Shown: positions 1 to 11,437 of the stretch, piece by piece
How the letters are laid out: each line of letters starts with the position of its first letter
Position numbering within the stretch: position 1 is the first letter of the stretch
Assembly: GCA_009746045.1 (NCBI GenBank)
Contig: RPFO01000176.1
Span: 66,501-130,500, forward strand
Source: Mesostigma viride
Taxonomy: Eukaryota > Streptophyta > Mesostigmatophyceae > Mesostigmatales > Mesostigmataceae
Length of the DNA stretch: 64,000 bases
Direction of reading: 5' to 3'
Notes under the pieces: model-generated
Seen by the model: the letters and a program-made list of their open reading frames with translations, nothing else
What the model was told of the DNA's origin: nothing
Databases searched by the model: none
Made by a program: the position numbers and the translations under genes

Positions 1-23
1 TGACGCCCCTTAAACTATGTACG

Positions 24-412
24 CTCAGTCCTAAAAAATGGACTGAGTTGCACATCTTTGCACTTTGTTTGTCTATGTCCTAAAAACAATATCTGGCTAT
101 CCCTTGGTACCGAGCCTGCATTTATGTTGAATTTTTTTGGGGACATGCCATTGGTCCCATATCTATGACTTTTGGGTGCTATAAATAGCGCCAAGCCCAT
201 GGGGGTACGTACGGAAAAATGGGATTTGAGACATACATCATGCAATATGGACCACTCATACAAATCAGTATGCCTTGAAATTTCAAAGGCAGTTAGTTTA
301 TATCACAGGCATGCCTTCAATACATTCACTCAAGATGACATGCCACAGAACTGCAAAAGCTAGCTATGTAGCAGAAAGCACGAAATAGCTCAGTCCGAAA
401 AATAGGACCGAG
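24..412. repeat. Pair of short CTCAGTCC hairpins
   Basis: Two similar stem-loops stand 365 bp apart. The first (24-47) has arms CTCAGTCC and GGACTGAG around an A-rich loop. The second (389-412) has arms CTCAGTCC and GGACCGAG around GAAAAATA. They could be the palindromic ends of a small element, but no target duplication is visible. No gene is recognised between them. Confidence 0.35.
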
Positions 413-823
413 TTTTTTGGGGGTGGGTGTCTAGCACTACAGTTTGGGTTTCCTATCCCTATGTGGCACAAAACATCATAGATGGCCACACATGCATCCT
501 CCAACACAAGGCCAGCATATAATACAGCAGCTCATGCCATACAATATTGTAAAGCTAGTGCCATCGGGCATAAAGCACGTGTAGAAGGCACATGCAAGGA
601 GCTGATTACCAACGCATCCTATATGTACTACAAACAACTTCAAAATACAAGAAAAAAGGAAAGTTCTAAACAAAAGTAGCAGCTTGCTGATGCCTCAATG
701 CAAGCAGATCCCAAGCATCTCCATGTCTCTAACACACAACAAACACACAAATAGAAGGCAGACTTGGCCAGCATGCATGCCTAGAACTGGGCAGAAAAAC
801 ACTCTCCCTGAGTTGTTTAAGGG
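413..823. other. No recognisable gene
   Basis: A-rich, low-information sequence. The open frames are short and overlap on both strands, with no domain I recognise. Confidence 0.5.
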
Positions 824-879
824 TTTAGGGTTTAGGGTTTAGGGTTTAGGGTTTAGGGTTTAGGGTTTAGGGTTTAGGG
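824..879 (+). repeat. Interstitial telomere-type repeat (TTTAGGG)8
   Basis: Eight perfect tandem copies of TTTAGGG, with a degenerate copy just before (816-823) and a partial TTT after. TTTAGGG is the telomere repeat of land plants, many green algae and some other protists. Unique-looking sequence lies on both sides, so this is an internal block and not a chromosome end in this window. Confidence 0.95.
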
Positions 880-882
880 TTT

Positions 883-2597
883 CACTCATGCATCCAACAA
901 CCCACCCACTTCAAAGTCCCCAAAGCCTATCATCACCCAGCCACCTGGGCATCTGCCAATAACCGACCGCCCTTGCACTCATCCACCCACCATGACCAGC
1001 CACCCACCCACCCACCCTCTCCAACTGCCTGTGCTCCCACCTACGCAGCCAGCCATTTACCAAGGCATCCACCTATCAGCCAGCCACCTGCCATTGAACC
1101 CACCCACGCCTAGGCATCCCTTGAAGCATCTATAGCCCAAGCCTCCCACCCAAGGCTCTCTGGGCAATTTAACAACCAAACAACCAATCACCCAGCTACA
1201 CAACCACCTAACCACCTATCCACTCAACAACACAATCACCGAACCACCCAACTACCCAACACCCAAACCAGCCAGGCATGTGCCCGCCTCGCATGCCCTC
1301 ACCATTGCAACACCCCATACATGCCCCGCTCACCTAGCCAGCCACACACCCAGCCAGTCTCCTGCTCAACTCACGCATGAAGGCAATATCAGCCATGCAC
1401 GGCCTCACCTTGCATCACTTACATTGCCTGGGTAATTTGCATGAGACAGCTTCCATCTCACTGTCAGCAACTGAAAAGGCTCTTTCTTCAAAGTAATGAA
1501 TAAGCAACAACGTTGGAAACGTTCTCCCATCGGGACCTCTTTAAAAAAGTCTTTAAATCAGAAAGACAAGGGCAAATATCTGGACAAGGGGCCAAGGTGG
1601 CAATAACCACTGCACCATGCTCTTGAGAAAGTCTTAACAATCCAGCTTTCTACCCTTTCAGAAGCTGCCTTGCGTTAGCAACGATTCTGGGCCCTCTGGC
1701 TCGCTCACCTCACTCAATCTGCGCTTCTTTATGGCTGCCGGGATATGCGAAGCTTGGGCCGAGCGTGTCGTGGCGAGGTCGTCTGCCCGACTCATCACAT
1801 CTCGAAACCGTGCACTGCCGACTAGAATAAAAACGATGCCCCCCTTTGCCTTTTGTATCTGGCGTCAAAAGAACAATGAACTCGCTTGGAAAACACTGTC
1901 GCAAAGAGCTTCCTACAGGCATTATAAGCAATTTTCGCAGCTTTTACCGCACTTACTGCACATCCGGAAGACCATTAGAGGCCTTCGCGCGGAATCTCAA
2001 GTGGGCACGCCATATCTTCTGCTGGATTATTGCCGCAGGCCGGCAGTATAGGAAGGTCGGGCATAGCCTAAAGAGCTGATTATCTGACGACAAAGATATG
2101 CATTGCATGAAGCAAGAAACAGACGGATTTCGCACCCCCATATTTATTCACGTCAATGCCAGACAATTAAAAGCGAAACTCAAAAAACGAAAACACTAAC
2201 GTTTTCGGGAATATTATAACGAACAAGCTGAGCTATCGTGCCGGGATTTTTGTATCCTCATGTGACCAAGACTTTGAGACACGTACCACCGAGAAATCCG
2301 GTTTTCGCGAAAAACTGGTCCGCTGTGAAAAAAACTTTTTGTCCCGTTCAATGCCCGCGTCGTAATCACAGCGTATATAAGTCCAAAATTATTCCAGGGA
2401 TTAACTGTGATGTAAGCTTCGTTTTGACACCTGGAGCGGCTGCAATGACGCAAGTTTCAGAACGCTAGCTCATGCTCGACCGCCATGGCCCGTGTTTTCG
2501 TCGTTTTCGTCAGTCGTGGCGCGGGAAAAATCTAGATCTCGGACGAATTCCGGACAATAATTTATGTAAAAATTTGGCGGGGCTCGCGGTGTTGTGG
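883..2597. other. Intergenic; CCACCCA-rich part, no recognised gene
   Basis: Positions 890-1380 are enriched in CCACCCA/CAACCACC-like words (degenerate microsatellite). Between 1640 and 2597 I find only short overlapping frames with no domain signature. Confidence 0.5.
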
Positions 2598-4675
2598 CTA
2601 AAGAGCGTGTCGCAACATCTTAATTAAATGGCGACTCAGCCCAGGGGGGTGGAAAAAAACAAGAAAATTTACATCATGCTGGATTCCAGTAGATCTCGCG
2701 AAAACAAGCATGTTTGCCACTGGTCGCAACCCCAGGGGGTCTCTAGGTTAGAAGTTACAGAGCCTCAAAAACCGTTAACTTAAAGGGTAGGTAGGTAGGG
2801 TGCCGGGCCGATATGGGTTTTTTACAACAAAACACTTGGATTTTCTGCTAGCTCCCTGTTTGGTCGGAATTTTGAAACGGTTTGACGGACAAACTGATAG
2901 CACTTGGCGAGCTGAACCCAAATCTGCAGTCAAAATTTTGGTAGGTACCATAGAGGGGGGGGGGTTGCCCGCAAGATGGTGCTGCCGCTAGGCACGGAAG
3001 TATGCTGCCGTCTGCCACCACTACAAGGCTTCGGCTATCCAGCGCCGTGCCGTGCCAGTATCGCGTCGCGCCGGCCAACGACCAATTTCAGAAAACCGGA
3101 ATTTTCCCATACACCAATATGCTCAAACGGTAGAGCTCGCGGAGCTGATCATTTTGCTCCCTAGGTCGACCCCTATAACCCTTGGGACCTCAGGGTTTTG
3201 CTAGGTATAGCGCCTACGTGCTAGGTAGGTAGGGTCCAAGGGCCAACTTTTGGAAAATTTCAGCATGGTGTCTGATATTTTTGTTTTTTCCACCCCCCCT
3301 GCTCAGCCCGCGATATGTCGGCTTTGATAACCCCTGCAGGGGCCTGCTGGTTACAACATTCGCGGCACAAGCCAGTGACCACCCCAAAAGCAAAGCCCCC
3401 CCAAAGGAGCCAGCATTGCGCAGTTCCGGACTTAACCAAAAATACGACACCGTATACGGTATAATAGAATGAGCCGCACCGCAGGAGCTGAGACAAAAAA
3501 AGGAACGACAAAGGTCTGGCGCTGCCTCGCCTCCCCACATATGTAAGACGCCCTCTCCGGCTCGAGTCTCTCGATAGGGAATAACTTTCAGCTTCGGAGA
3601 GCAGCCATCGCGCGGCTCCTATACTTTAACTACCCCTCCTCGGCAGGGGCAACTGGACAACAAAAAAAATAATTTATGAACACAGGCCGTTCCTGACAGG
3701 AACCTGGGTCGTGACCTTAAGCTCTACATAGCCCAGGCCACGACACACACACCATCGCAAGGCGGCAAGTCTGCGATGTGCGCCACTAGAGCTGTTTTAG
3801 AAACAAACAGCTCGACCGCCGAAGCTGGTCAAACCGCCAAAGTAGCGCCCCATCCTTCGCCCATGTCAAAAAGACCCGCAGACGGGGAAAACGGCATGGG
3901 GGTAAATTTAAAGTTTCTTTCCGTTGCACGACCAACTCTGCTAATTGCTTGGTCGAACAACTTAGGGGTTGTGGGCACCACCATCTGCCTTGGCTACAAG
4001 ACAGATGCAGCCTGCGCTAGGATGTGCAATTTTGCACAGGCGGCCATTGCCGCCATTTTTCGCAAAGAAACCACTGCGGATCATTGCCGGCAGGCCTAGC
4101 TTGCTGGTCCGCCAGCACACAAGCTGACATCATCTTAAATTAGGTAACACCGGCATGCGTCACTCTGCGGCCTGAACGGTGCTGAAAACGCCACTACAAA
4201 CTAACATGGCCACGCACGTCCCCCAGGCTAGTACTAGTTCGTTAACGGTACAGGTGGTCGTACAAGGCTCTTAAAACTGACAAGCAAAATCTCGACCATC
4301 GACCCTTTGGACTGGTCCGAGTCCACTATACAATAATTAATAACGACTCACTAAAACAATCAGCCAAGGATTCGTGAAGTGCTCAACCAGCCGAGCCTAC
4401 AGGTCCCCAGCTAATCTGAGCCGGTGCAACCAAATACGAATCTTTGCAAGCAAGTCGTATAAAACCTACCATTAATTTTCTCGGACCACGTGCTAATTAA
4501 TAGCCACCGACCCTTATGAACAACCGGGTTTTTCAAGGAGAATTTAGGCGATCATGAAAACCTTTGTACAGAACGATTAGTCAGCCCATGGATGTCGCAG
4601 ACAGCCTTCCACATGCAGGCAAAGGCATATGTAGCGGCCCCATCTTTCCCGCATACTATGTTCTGAGAAAGGCGA
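2598..4675 (+). repeat. Family R repeat, copy A (interrupted by a hAT MITE)
   Basis: This copy matches the repeat at 26970-28447 along most of its length: the stretch starting AGAGCGTGTCGCAAC, the CCCTGCAGGGG-like core near 3340, the GCCGAAGCTGGTCAAACCGCC-like region near 3820, and the tail ending near TTCTGAGAAA at about 4670. It is more diverged than copies B and C are from each other. The frames inside are not conserved between copies, so I regard it as non-coding. It is broken at 2643-3301 by a MITE that copy C lacks. The superfamily is unknown. Confidence 0.75.
2643..3301. mobile_element. hAT-type MITE with 8-bp target duplication
   Basis: The element is bounded by the 8-bp direct repeat CTCAGCCC (2635-2642 and 3302-3309). 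Its ends form terminal inverted repeats: left AGGGGGGTGGAAAAAAACAA, right (reverse complement) CAGGGGGGGTGGAAAAAACAA. An 8-bp duplication and CAGGG-like ends are typical of hAT transposons. The related repeat at about 27090-27115 has a single CTCAGCCCGCG here, which is the unoccupied site. At 659 bp with no transposase it is non-autonomous. Confidence 0.88.
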
Positions 4676-4835
4676 TCACATCACTGCTATAATTACACAT
4701 GTATCTCGCTTTTTAAAAGAATTTTCTTCATTCAAACTTGCACATGAAGCAAGACGTGTTTGACTCCTGTCCAGAGCCCTATGTTTATGCAAACTTTCAA
4801 AGGTCCTCTCACATACATATGTGCCCGTCACGATC

Positions 4836-5038
4836 ATGCTCGTAATGGGTGGGTCTGTGTGGACAGGTGCTAATTTATCGAGCGATGTCCAGGCATTGTT
4901 GGCGTTGAAGGAAGCATTTACCGATGAGGGAACATATCTGGACAGCTGGACCGATGAACGCAACCCTTGCACCGATGGATTTGTTGGCGTCCAGTGCAAT
5001 TCTGGCAATACACGCGTGGCGAGTATCAGCCTGCGAGG
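4836..5038 (+). CDS. LRR N-terminal (LRRNT) exon of the giant LRR gene
   Basis: The first in-frame ATG is at 4836. The frame encodes a typical plant-style LRRNT_2 module: DVQALLALKEAF, then LDSWTD, then a cysteine pair in NPC-x8-C, then VASISLRG. This cap normally starts the ectodomain of LRR receptor kinases and LRR proteins just before repeat 1. The exon ends CGAGG and runs into GTAAGT, a consensus 5' splice site, after the second base of a codon. Only about 17 residues precede the module and they make a poor signal peptide, so a leader exon may lie upstream; a possible acceptor AG at 4864-4865 would then be the exon start. The next in-phase exon is at 12530. Confidence 0.8.
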
Positions 5039-5197
5039 GTAAGTAAAATGGCGCTCTGAACCCTACGTTACTCCATGTGCAGTAAGATGGAAGAACAGTC
5101 ACTGCCTAAGGTGGATATTTTGATTCCCATGCCACTTCAGCCTGATATGGATGACTTATACAGAGTCAGTGGCCCCTTTTTTACTAGTGCGGGGTCT

Positions 5198-5567
5198 CCG
5201 ACCATGGTTCAATATATAGTATGTAAGATGGAAGGGTAGTCACTATAGCTAGGTTATAGGGTTGATGTGACTAGGGATGACGTGACTTTTGAGGCCGCTG
5301 CTGGCGCTGCAGCCTGAAACGGAACTGCTGTGGCAAGGATTCAGCCAGTTTTCTGGCCAGGTGTCTGAGAGCTGCGCTGCATACAATCTCGCCACTGTCT
5401 AGGTTTCTTTGTTAATGGCGTAGTGACTTTCTAGATCTGAGATTTTTCTTCCACGCATTCTTTGACCTACTATGTATGAGCCCGGGCATTTCTACGTACG
5501 ATCCGGAATGCCAATTTGCGTCATTTGTCCAGGCACTTGTAAAAATTGCTTCGCGAAAAATCCGTAT
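5198..5567 (+). repeat. Fragment of the YR-retrotransposon A repeat
   Basis: Diverged match to the A unit of E1 (14471-14896): GGAAGGGTAG..CTATAGCTAGG, the CTGGCCAGGTG block, CCACTGTCTAGGTTTCTT and CTAGATCT occur in order. The similarity fades near 5567. A matching 3' part plus B sequence reappears at 12098-12345, so this may be the left half of a solo A-B unit split by later insertions. Confidence 0.7.
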
Positions 5568-5967
5568 TGTTAAATACGCCGTACGATTCGAATACAGTAT
5601 AATACTTAGCCGTTCTCGCGCCTATTTCTACAGGCTCTAGATGCTGTTACGTACGGCACCCCCCCGCCGTATTTACGCGTATTAAACCGTTGGAATGGTC
5701 CCGCGGCATTTACGGCAAAAATACGGCTGGATTTTACGGCGCGGCCTGGTCGATAGCAGACAATGCACTTTCCCCTAGGTAAATCGGCGCGGCGCCGGCC
5801 GGCGCGACGCAGGGCTTTTGCCACGTGTAAGCAGCGCAGCTGCGGTGCTGCACTTGACCAAGCTGCCAGCCTTGCACTGCAGCTTGACGTGCATAGTAAA
5901 GTAATTTATGCAACTAAGCTCACGTTGTCGAGGGGCTAGCTGCGTTCTTTCATTTCAGTTTGTAGCC
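5568..5967. other. CG-rich spacer, no recognised gene
   Basis: Rich in TACGGC/GCCGTA words (5560-5770). No supported coding frame is seen. The segment ends in a pyrimidine-rich tract and a CAG at about 5957-5959, just before the BED-like frame. Confidence 0.45.
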
Positions 5968-6159
5968 ATGGCAGGTGGGAGAAAAGCAGGACCGGAGCAC
6001 AATCACGTGCTTAGGGTGGTTGAAAAAGTCACAAACCTTCACTCGGTAGAGCATGAGTGTGTGAGGCTTGAATGCAAGTACTGCAGTCTTTCCATGGGCA
6101 CTCCGGAGAAACACGTCGGCCGTCGGGGCTACACGCATCCGGGCTCATTTGGCTGGTGA
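5968..6159 (+). pseudogene. BED-type zinc-finger fragment (hAT transposase-like)
   Basis: From the ATG at 5968, a 64-codon frame opens MAGGRKAGPEHNHVLRVVEK and continues to CKYCSLSM followed by a histidine (EKHVGR). A Cys-x2-Cys plus downstream His arrangement near an N terminus is typical of BED zinc fingers, which bind DNA and often begin hAT transposases and derived host proteins. The second His of a full BED finger is uncertain and the frame stops soon after; no catalytic core follows. A likely 3' splice site (TTTCATTTCAG) stands just upstream. I read it as a transposase relic. Confidence 0.45.
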
Positions 6160-6239
6160 GGCTGGCGAAGGCATCGGCAAATGCACAAAGGTTCCGGCCA
6201 ACGTGGCAGATTTTTTTCCAGGTCGTTTTAAGTAAGGGG

Positions 6240-6480
6240 ACAGGACTAGCCAGAATTTTTTGGCGCCAAAAAATTCGCGGGACCGTCCGAGGTACCGTCC
6301 GTAACGTGAAAAGTGGGTGCTTGGTGCGCGCACCCCGTGCGGAAGTGGCCATGGCGACTGCGTTTAGCCAAACTACCATCGTAGGTCGACCGAAATGCAG
6401 AAATTTTACTCGAATATTAAAGATGATGAGATTATGAAACTTTACTCAAATATTAAAGACGATGAGTTTGTGGTCTTGTC
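6240..6480. repeat. Diverged relative of the right end of the 43.3/46.7-kb TTAA elements
   Basis: Contains the hairpin GAATTTTTTGGCGCCAAAAAATTC, followed by GGGACCGTCC and GGTACCGTCCGTAACGTGAAAA. The same hairpin, the ACGGACGGTTACGG block and the GTCGCCATGGCC block recur in opposite orientation at 45570-45785 and 48420-48620. It is therefore an old copy or fragment of that family. Confidence 0.6.
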
Positions 6481-6900
6481 GTGGACATTAGCTGGTGTAC
6501 AATATCGCTCTTGTTTTTTTATGCCATCGGCAGCGGGGGTAATCTGAACTTTTTGGTCGCGGGAATTGAAATAGAATTCGTGATAGCGGCAGTAAATTTG
6601 CAGTTTTGGGGGGATTTTCGACGTCCGTGAAGGATGAATTAATATCAGTAGCATCGAGTTCTAAACCGAACGGGTGCTTTTTGCCACTTATTCGGCCATT
6701 CTCGGTAAGTAATTCTTCAGGCCTGCGCAGTGCGTGTCTGACCTTTCCATGGAAGAACGGCCGTTGTTGCGTGCCTGGGCGAGGGATTTACGAGGGCCAG
6801 GTATAGATCTGTGGCGAACGTATTGTGCTATAAGTTTTTTCTTCTATTACTGTAACTCACTGTTCGAAGTCTTTTGCGTTCTTTTTGGGCAGTTTCCGCC
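6340..6900 (+). repeat. Family P repeat, copy 1
   Basis: Direct repeat of 9832-10095 plus 11442-11700: it shares GCGGAAGTGGCCATGGCGA, the region around TCTAAACCGAAC, and GAACGGCCGTTGTTGC with GCCTGGGCGAGGGATTTACG. In this copy the site AATTAATATCAGTAGCATC (about 6629-6647) is uninterrupted, whereas copy 2 has a 1.3-kb element there. No conserved coding frame. Confidence 0.65.
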
Positions 6901-6998
6901 AGCTACATAGCTGAGTCGCCGTTTCTTGCCGTCGTGTTGTGCCAGGTTGGCAAATAAGGTATGCGCGTTAATACGCGGGGCCTAAAAATACGAGTATA

Positions 6999-7506
6999 GG
7001 TGCTGAAGCTAAGGTCCATTGGAGTGCCTTCCTACCAGAGAAACAAGTTTATTACAATAAGTGTGTGCAGGCTTTAACAGTTGAGCCTAGCCACACCCTC
7101 AAAATCATTGTACAAGTCATTGTCAAGTTAGGCCAGTTCACCATGCTGGGGCCCAGCACATGCCCCCTTGGTCCAATCTTGTCCCCAACAGCAGTGAGGG
7201 TGGGTGGGTGGGAGCTGCAAAAAGGCCTCCCTACGTTCACCACACCACTCTAAGTACGGTGTGAAAATGGAAAACCAAGCACATGTTTCAAGGCGCCGCG
7301 CCCCCCTCAATCAAGGGCGGGCACGGTTGCCAGTAGGCACTAGTACCGGCGCACCGCCGGTCCCTTTCTCTCTCTAGTCCTAAGTAACAACAAGCACCTA
7401 ACATGGTGTAGGTGACGTACGGTAGAGCTACGCTACAGGCGGCAGATCGGCCCCCTTTGAGCCCGCCGCAACATAACTATAAAATGAGCAGATAGCTCAG
7501 AAAATA
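6999..7506 (+). repeat. Family W repeat, complete copy 1
   Basis: A 508-bp unit from GGTGCTGAAGCTAAGGTCC to AGCAGATAGCTCAGAAAATA. A second, nearly identical copy follows directly (7507-9299). The unit contains a short (GGTG)n tract (7199-7212) that is expanded in other copies. Further copies or parts occur at 29000-29720, 31960-32690, 33370-33850, 61501-62807 and 62808-63240. No protein coding is evident; GAGCCTAGCCACACC and AACTATAAAATGAGC are conserved blocks. Confidence 0.8.
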
Positions 7507-7692
7507 GGTGCTGAAGCTAAGGTCCATTGGAGTGCCTTCCTACCAGAGAAACAAGTTTATTACAATAAGTGTGTGCAGGCTTTAACAGTTGAGCCTAGCC
7601 ACACCCTCAAAATCATTGTACAAGTCATTGTCAAGTTAGGCCAGTTCACCATGCTGGGGCCCAGCACATGCCCCCTTGGTCCAATCTTGTCC

Positions 7693-9005
7693 CACATCAC
7701 CATCTCTGGCCACCATCTCTGGCCGTTTCCAGCCCTGGTGGTAGGAACGCAACCACTTGGAATGCTGGGCTCTTGTTGGCATGATGATGCCCCCCTTCCC
7801 GCCCCCGTGTGGCCGCTACGGTCTCCCGGCGGACGCAGGGCGGAGCCACATGCGTTCCCCTTCTTAGAGGGGCGCATCCCAGTGCTGCCGCTTTAGGACT
7901 TATGCCACCTGGGAACGTCTCCAGCTCACCCAACCACCATCACCAGCCCACCGGCAAAGCCGCTGGGATTTCCCGAGGGTAGAGCCACTGCCACTGGCTC
8001 CATTACCCCCATCGTGGTGATAATGATGGCTGCGGACCTCCTAGCGCCAAGGCTCACCATCGCCATGGTGTCACGAGCCTTGGCGCAGCCGCAGCCGAGT
8101 GGAGCTTTATTATGGTATATAATACATTTTCTTAAAACAAAGCCGGACCGCACTGCCGGGTTCCACACGCACCCCCCCTCGTGGGGGGCGCGTGAAAACG
8201 GCAAAGGCAAAGCGGAGCCCGCCGCCTTTGGGCGGGCGTAGCGGAGGAGTTTTCACGCGCCTCCGGAGGAATTTTTTTCCAGGCTTGCCAGGCGCTGTAG
8301 AATTTCTTAACCAGATTTTTTTGTAAGTGCGCATGAATACCCACGGTTTTCCGCAGCTTCCCACCTCTCCCTTATCGCCAAGGGCAGAAGGGGCCTGCTC
8401 GCCGGAGCGCCGAGAGGGTACAGAGTGCCTGCCGACCTCCCCATGCCGACAGGACCCCCCCCCGACCCACGGCAGCCGCTGCCTTTGCTGAAAAACTGGG
8501 CAATTATGAAGAGCGCGCTCCTCCCACCAAGATTCGCTCCAGCCCCGCATCCTCCCCGAAACTCCCGTCTGGCCACAGGCCGAAAGATCGGGTCCACTGT
8601 CAGGCTCTTGGCAGTTATGGGCTACCCTGGCACCCCACGCCAGCCATCTCCACGTTTAAGGCAGATTCGCCTCCACCTGTGATTCTTTCCACCGTAGCCG
8701 CTGGCCCTGGCCTGTATGGCTCCTTCCCTGACGTTGTCCGACTAAAAACGCAGCTTCCCCAGTGTCAGGAAGCTGCTTGCCGCACCCAGGGGTAGAGGGG
8801 AATCGTCAGTGGGCCCAGCGCCGGAAATCACACCCTTTTACTCAAATCGTAGAGCCCCCCACCCAACAACCATTACCGTGGCCTGTAACGGTAGGTGGCG
8901 ATCATAAAGACTTTTATTCCAGGCCTCTCCACGCCCGGAGAGGCCGATAGCATCGTCTTACATTCAGCGCAGCCGCCATAGCGGCCAGCCGACCTTGCCA
9001 GCAAA
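7693..9005 (-). mobile_element. Family Z segment inserted in W copy 2
   Basis: This segment interrupts an otherwise contiguous W unit. Parts match, in reverse complement, 28455-28995: the block around CGAAAGATCGGGTCCACTGT (8580-8600) and the block around GTGTGGCCGCTACGGTCTCC (7807-7826). It contains a 13-bp-arm hairpin (8187-8261). No transposase or clear target duplication is visible, so the class is unknown. Confidence 0.6.
8187..8261. other. GGCGCGTGAAAAC hairpin
   Basis: Perfect 13-bp inverted repeats (8187-8199 and 8249-8261) flank a GC-rich 49-nt loop that itself holds CCGCCTTTGGGCGGG. This could be a MITE core or a structured transcript; function unknown. Confidence 0.6.
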
Positions 9006-9299
9006 AGCTGCAAAAAGGCCTCCCTACGTTCACCACACCACTCTAAGTACGGTGTGAAAATGGAAAACCAAGCACATGTCTCAAGGCGCCGCGCCCCCCT
9101 CAATCAAGGGCGGGCACGGTTGCCAGTAGGCACTAGTACCGGCGCACCGCCGGTCCCTTTCTCTCTCTAGTCCTAAGTAACAACAAGCACCTAACATGGT
9201 GTAGGTGACGTACGGTAGAGCTACGCTACAGGCGGCAGATCGGCCCCCTTTGAGCCCGCCGCAACATAACTATAAAATGAGCAGATAGCTCAGAAAATA

Positions 9300-9831
9300 T
9301 ACGTCAGGCCTGGAAAATACGTCGGGCAAAAATACGTGTCTGGGTAGTGACTATAAATTCAAAGAACTTTGAGGCACTTTGCATGGAAAGGCCTTTCCAT
9401 GCATGTATCATGGCATCATTGGTAAGGGCAAAGACTACCTGTACCGACCCCACAAGCCATAATTATCTTTTTTCAGGTGGATACCATGTTGGCGATACCA
9501 TGGCGGGCTGGATACCATTTAAGGGTTAGGTACGCGTACTTTACGCCGCCGATAAAAAAGGCGTATTTTATAAAAAATGCGCGACTTGGACTAGAGATTT
9601 TTTTTGGGGTATTAAGCTAGCAGGTAGCGGGACGCGCGCCGTCTAGGTGCTTTGGCGCAGGGTTTACTTCCCGACCTTTTTTTACTAGTACAGAACTTGA
9701 TGCGAATGTTGAGTTCGTTAGATAAGTTTCTTCCATCAAACGCAAGGCTTGCAAAATGTTTCCCTTAGGCATAGGAATTATTAGTTGGCTTGATTGGGTG
9801 CAAGGTGCGCGGGCTATACTGGACTCGCGGA
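9300..9831. other. Spacer without recognised gene
   Basis: Contains ATACGTC/GGCGTATTT words like those at 5560-5770 and 6961-6998, suggesting the W tandem pair landed in one older repeat. No coding signature. Confidence 0.4.
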
Positions 9832-10095
9832 AGTGGCCATGGCGAAATTCTTGAGTAACATAGGGCTAGAGTTCTTCTAAATGCAAACCAAATGCTTGAA
9901 TGGTGAAGACGATGAGTTAATGACGGTGGCTGGTGGCGGAGGGAAGCTGGTTCAAGCAATATCTCTGCTTTCCATCGGCAAGGGGGGTAGCATGCATTTT
10001 TCGGTCACGTGGAAGGAAATAGAATTCATGATAGCGACAGTAAATGCGCGGTTTGGGTGGGGGTTCTGACCGTGATCAAAGGAGACATGCATTAA

Positions 10096-11437
10096 CCCAT
10101 AGTCCGGAAACAGTTCGATATATCGAACTGTTTGACCCCCGGTGGCGCGGCGCTCAATTCCAGGAGCGCCGCGCCACCCGTGACGGATGTCAGTGGTCCG
10201 GTGGGTCCGGGGACACTTAGGGACGAAGGTGATGCATAGGTTTGGGGGTAATATTCGCCATAGCCTGGTAAATACAACGTGTATTGAGACAGTATCACGT
10301 GACTTTGGCGGGAAATTTTCACTCGCGCGCGCGTAACGAGATATGGCTGCTAGCGTGCCGTTATCAAGGAAATTTTGCGTCTCGCGGCTTGAAACGGTTC
10401 AGAATGTTGCTCAGAATGATGATGCGTGATTTTCGTAGGTCAGGGGTGGCCAGATGTATAGCATTGGTAAAATACAGGTAGGGCATTACTGCTTTCTTGG
10501 TCGTCAGTACCAGATGAGTAATGGCATGCCATATTTCGATTTTCTTCTTATGGCCCGGCAGTCTGCGCCAGCCCGAGCACCCAGTTTTGGTACGGGACAT
10601 CCGCAGCAGCGTCCCTGTGAATTCGGATGCGTTTATAGGTCATCTTTGCACAGAACATCAACCTGGTAATCATGTCGGATGCATGCATTATGCGGCTATG
10701 GCGGCCTATGCCTGGAAAGCATTAGCCAGTGTGAGATATGAGGGTCCCGGCCAGCAGAACCCGGAAAGGTCGTGATCAAGCCAGGTACGGCAACGTGTTT
10801 GCATGTCGTTTGCACGGGAATCTGTCGTTTATACATCCATTTTACACGAGTGTATCAGTGCCTCTTGCAGCAGGTTTCCATGCCTGCTGTATGAGTGCTA
10901 TTAGCCCCAAATCTGCTCAGTTTGTGGTGTTTCTTTGGAGGATGCCATTCCGTTAGTGCTGGTTTAGCACTTCTTTGTTTCCCAGCACTTTTTACAGTCC
11001 TATGTGGCTGTATACAATGCATAAGTGTGTGGCATTTCATGGATGGCTGCTTACGCGCGCGTAACCCACACACGTAAGTGAGCGCATTATATAGGTCAGA
11101 TGGGCTATCCGTGCGGTCTGACCCAAGGAAAGCATGGTGGCACTATCTATTGAGATTGTCCAACCCCAGAATAATTTTTTAGAACCCTCCCTGCAGGGGT
11201 AAACTACTAAGGGGATTTCCCTTGCCTGAAAATGATCGTCTTTTGTCCAACTTTGGCAGTAAATATCTTGCAAAGCACTGAATGGACTTGAGGTATTATT
11301 GCATTTTCTGAAAGCCCTTGAAGTGTAGATACTCCTAGCACCTTGGTTGGGGGTATTTGGAGTTGTGGCCTATGAGTTATGATTTTTTCCATTTTCAGGG
11401 GTCTAAAAATGCCAAAAACCCATTCCCGGACTATGGG
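10096..11437. mobile_element. piggyBac-like TTAA element, non-autonomous
   Basis: A 1342-bp segment with perfect 12-bp terminal inverted repeats, CCCATAGTCCGG on the left and CCGGACTATGGG on the right, each directly flanked by TTAA (10092-10095 and 11438-11441). TTAA duplication and CCC/GGG ends are the hallmark of piggyBac transposons. The paralogous repeat at about 6629 holds the empty site. No transposase-like frame is present. A 15-bp perfect hairpin lies just inside the left end (10141-10178), preceded by a small palindrome at 10110-10131. Confidence 0.88.
10141..10178. other. Perfect GC-rich hairpin inside the TTAA element
   Basis: Arms GGTGGCGCGGCGCTC (10141-10155) and its exact reverse complement (10164-10178) surround an 8-nt loop. 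It is subterminal in the element and may be a transposase-binding or structural feature. Confidence 0.75.

Larger units (their letters stand above)
7507..9299 (+). repeat. Family W repeat, copy 2, split by an insertion
   Basis: The left part (7507-7692) and right part (9006-9299) match copy 1 almost perfectly (for example one T/C difference near 9079). About 28 bp covering the GGTG tract are missing, replaced by the 1.3-kb segment 7693-9005. Confidence 0.8.

Noticed and set aside
824-879. Chromosome end
   Set aside because: Extensive non-telomeric sequence continues on both sides.
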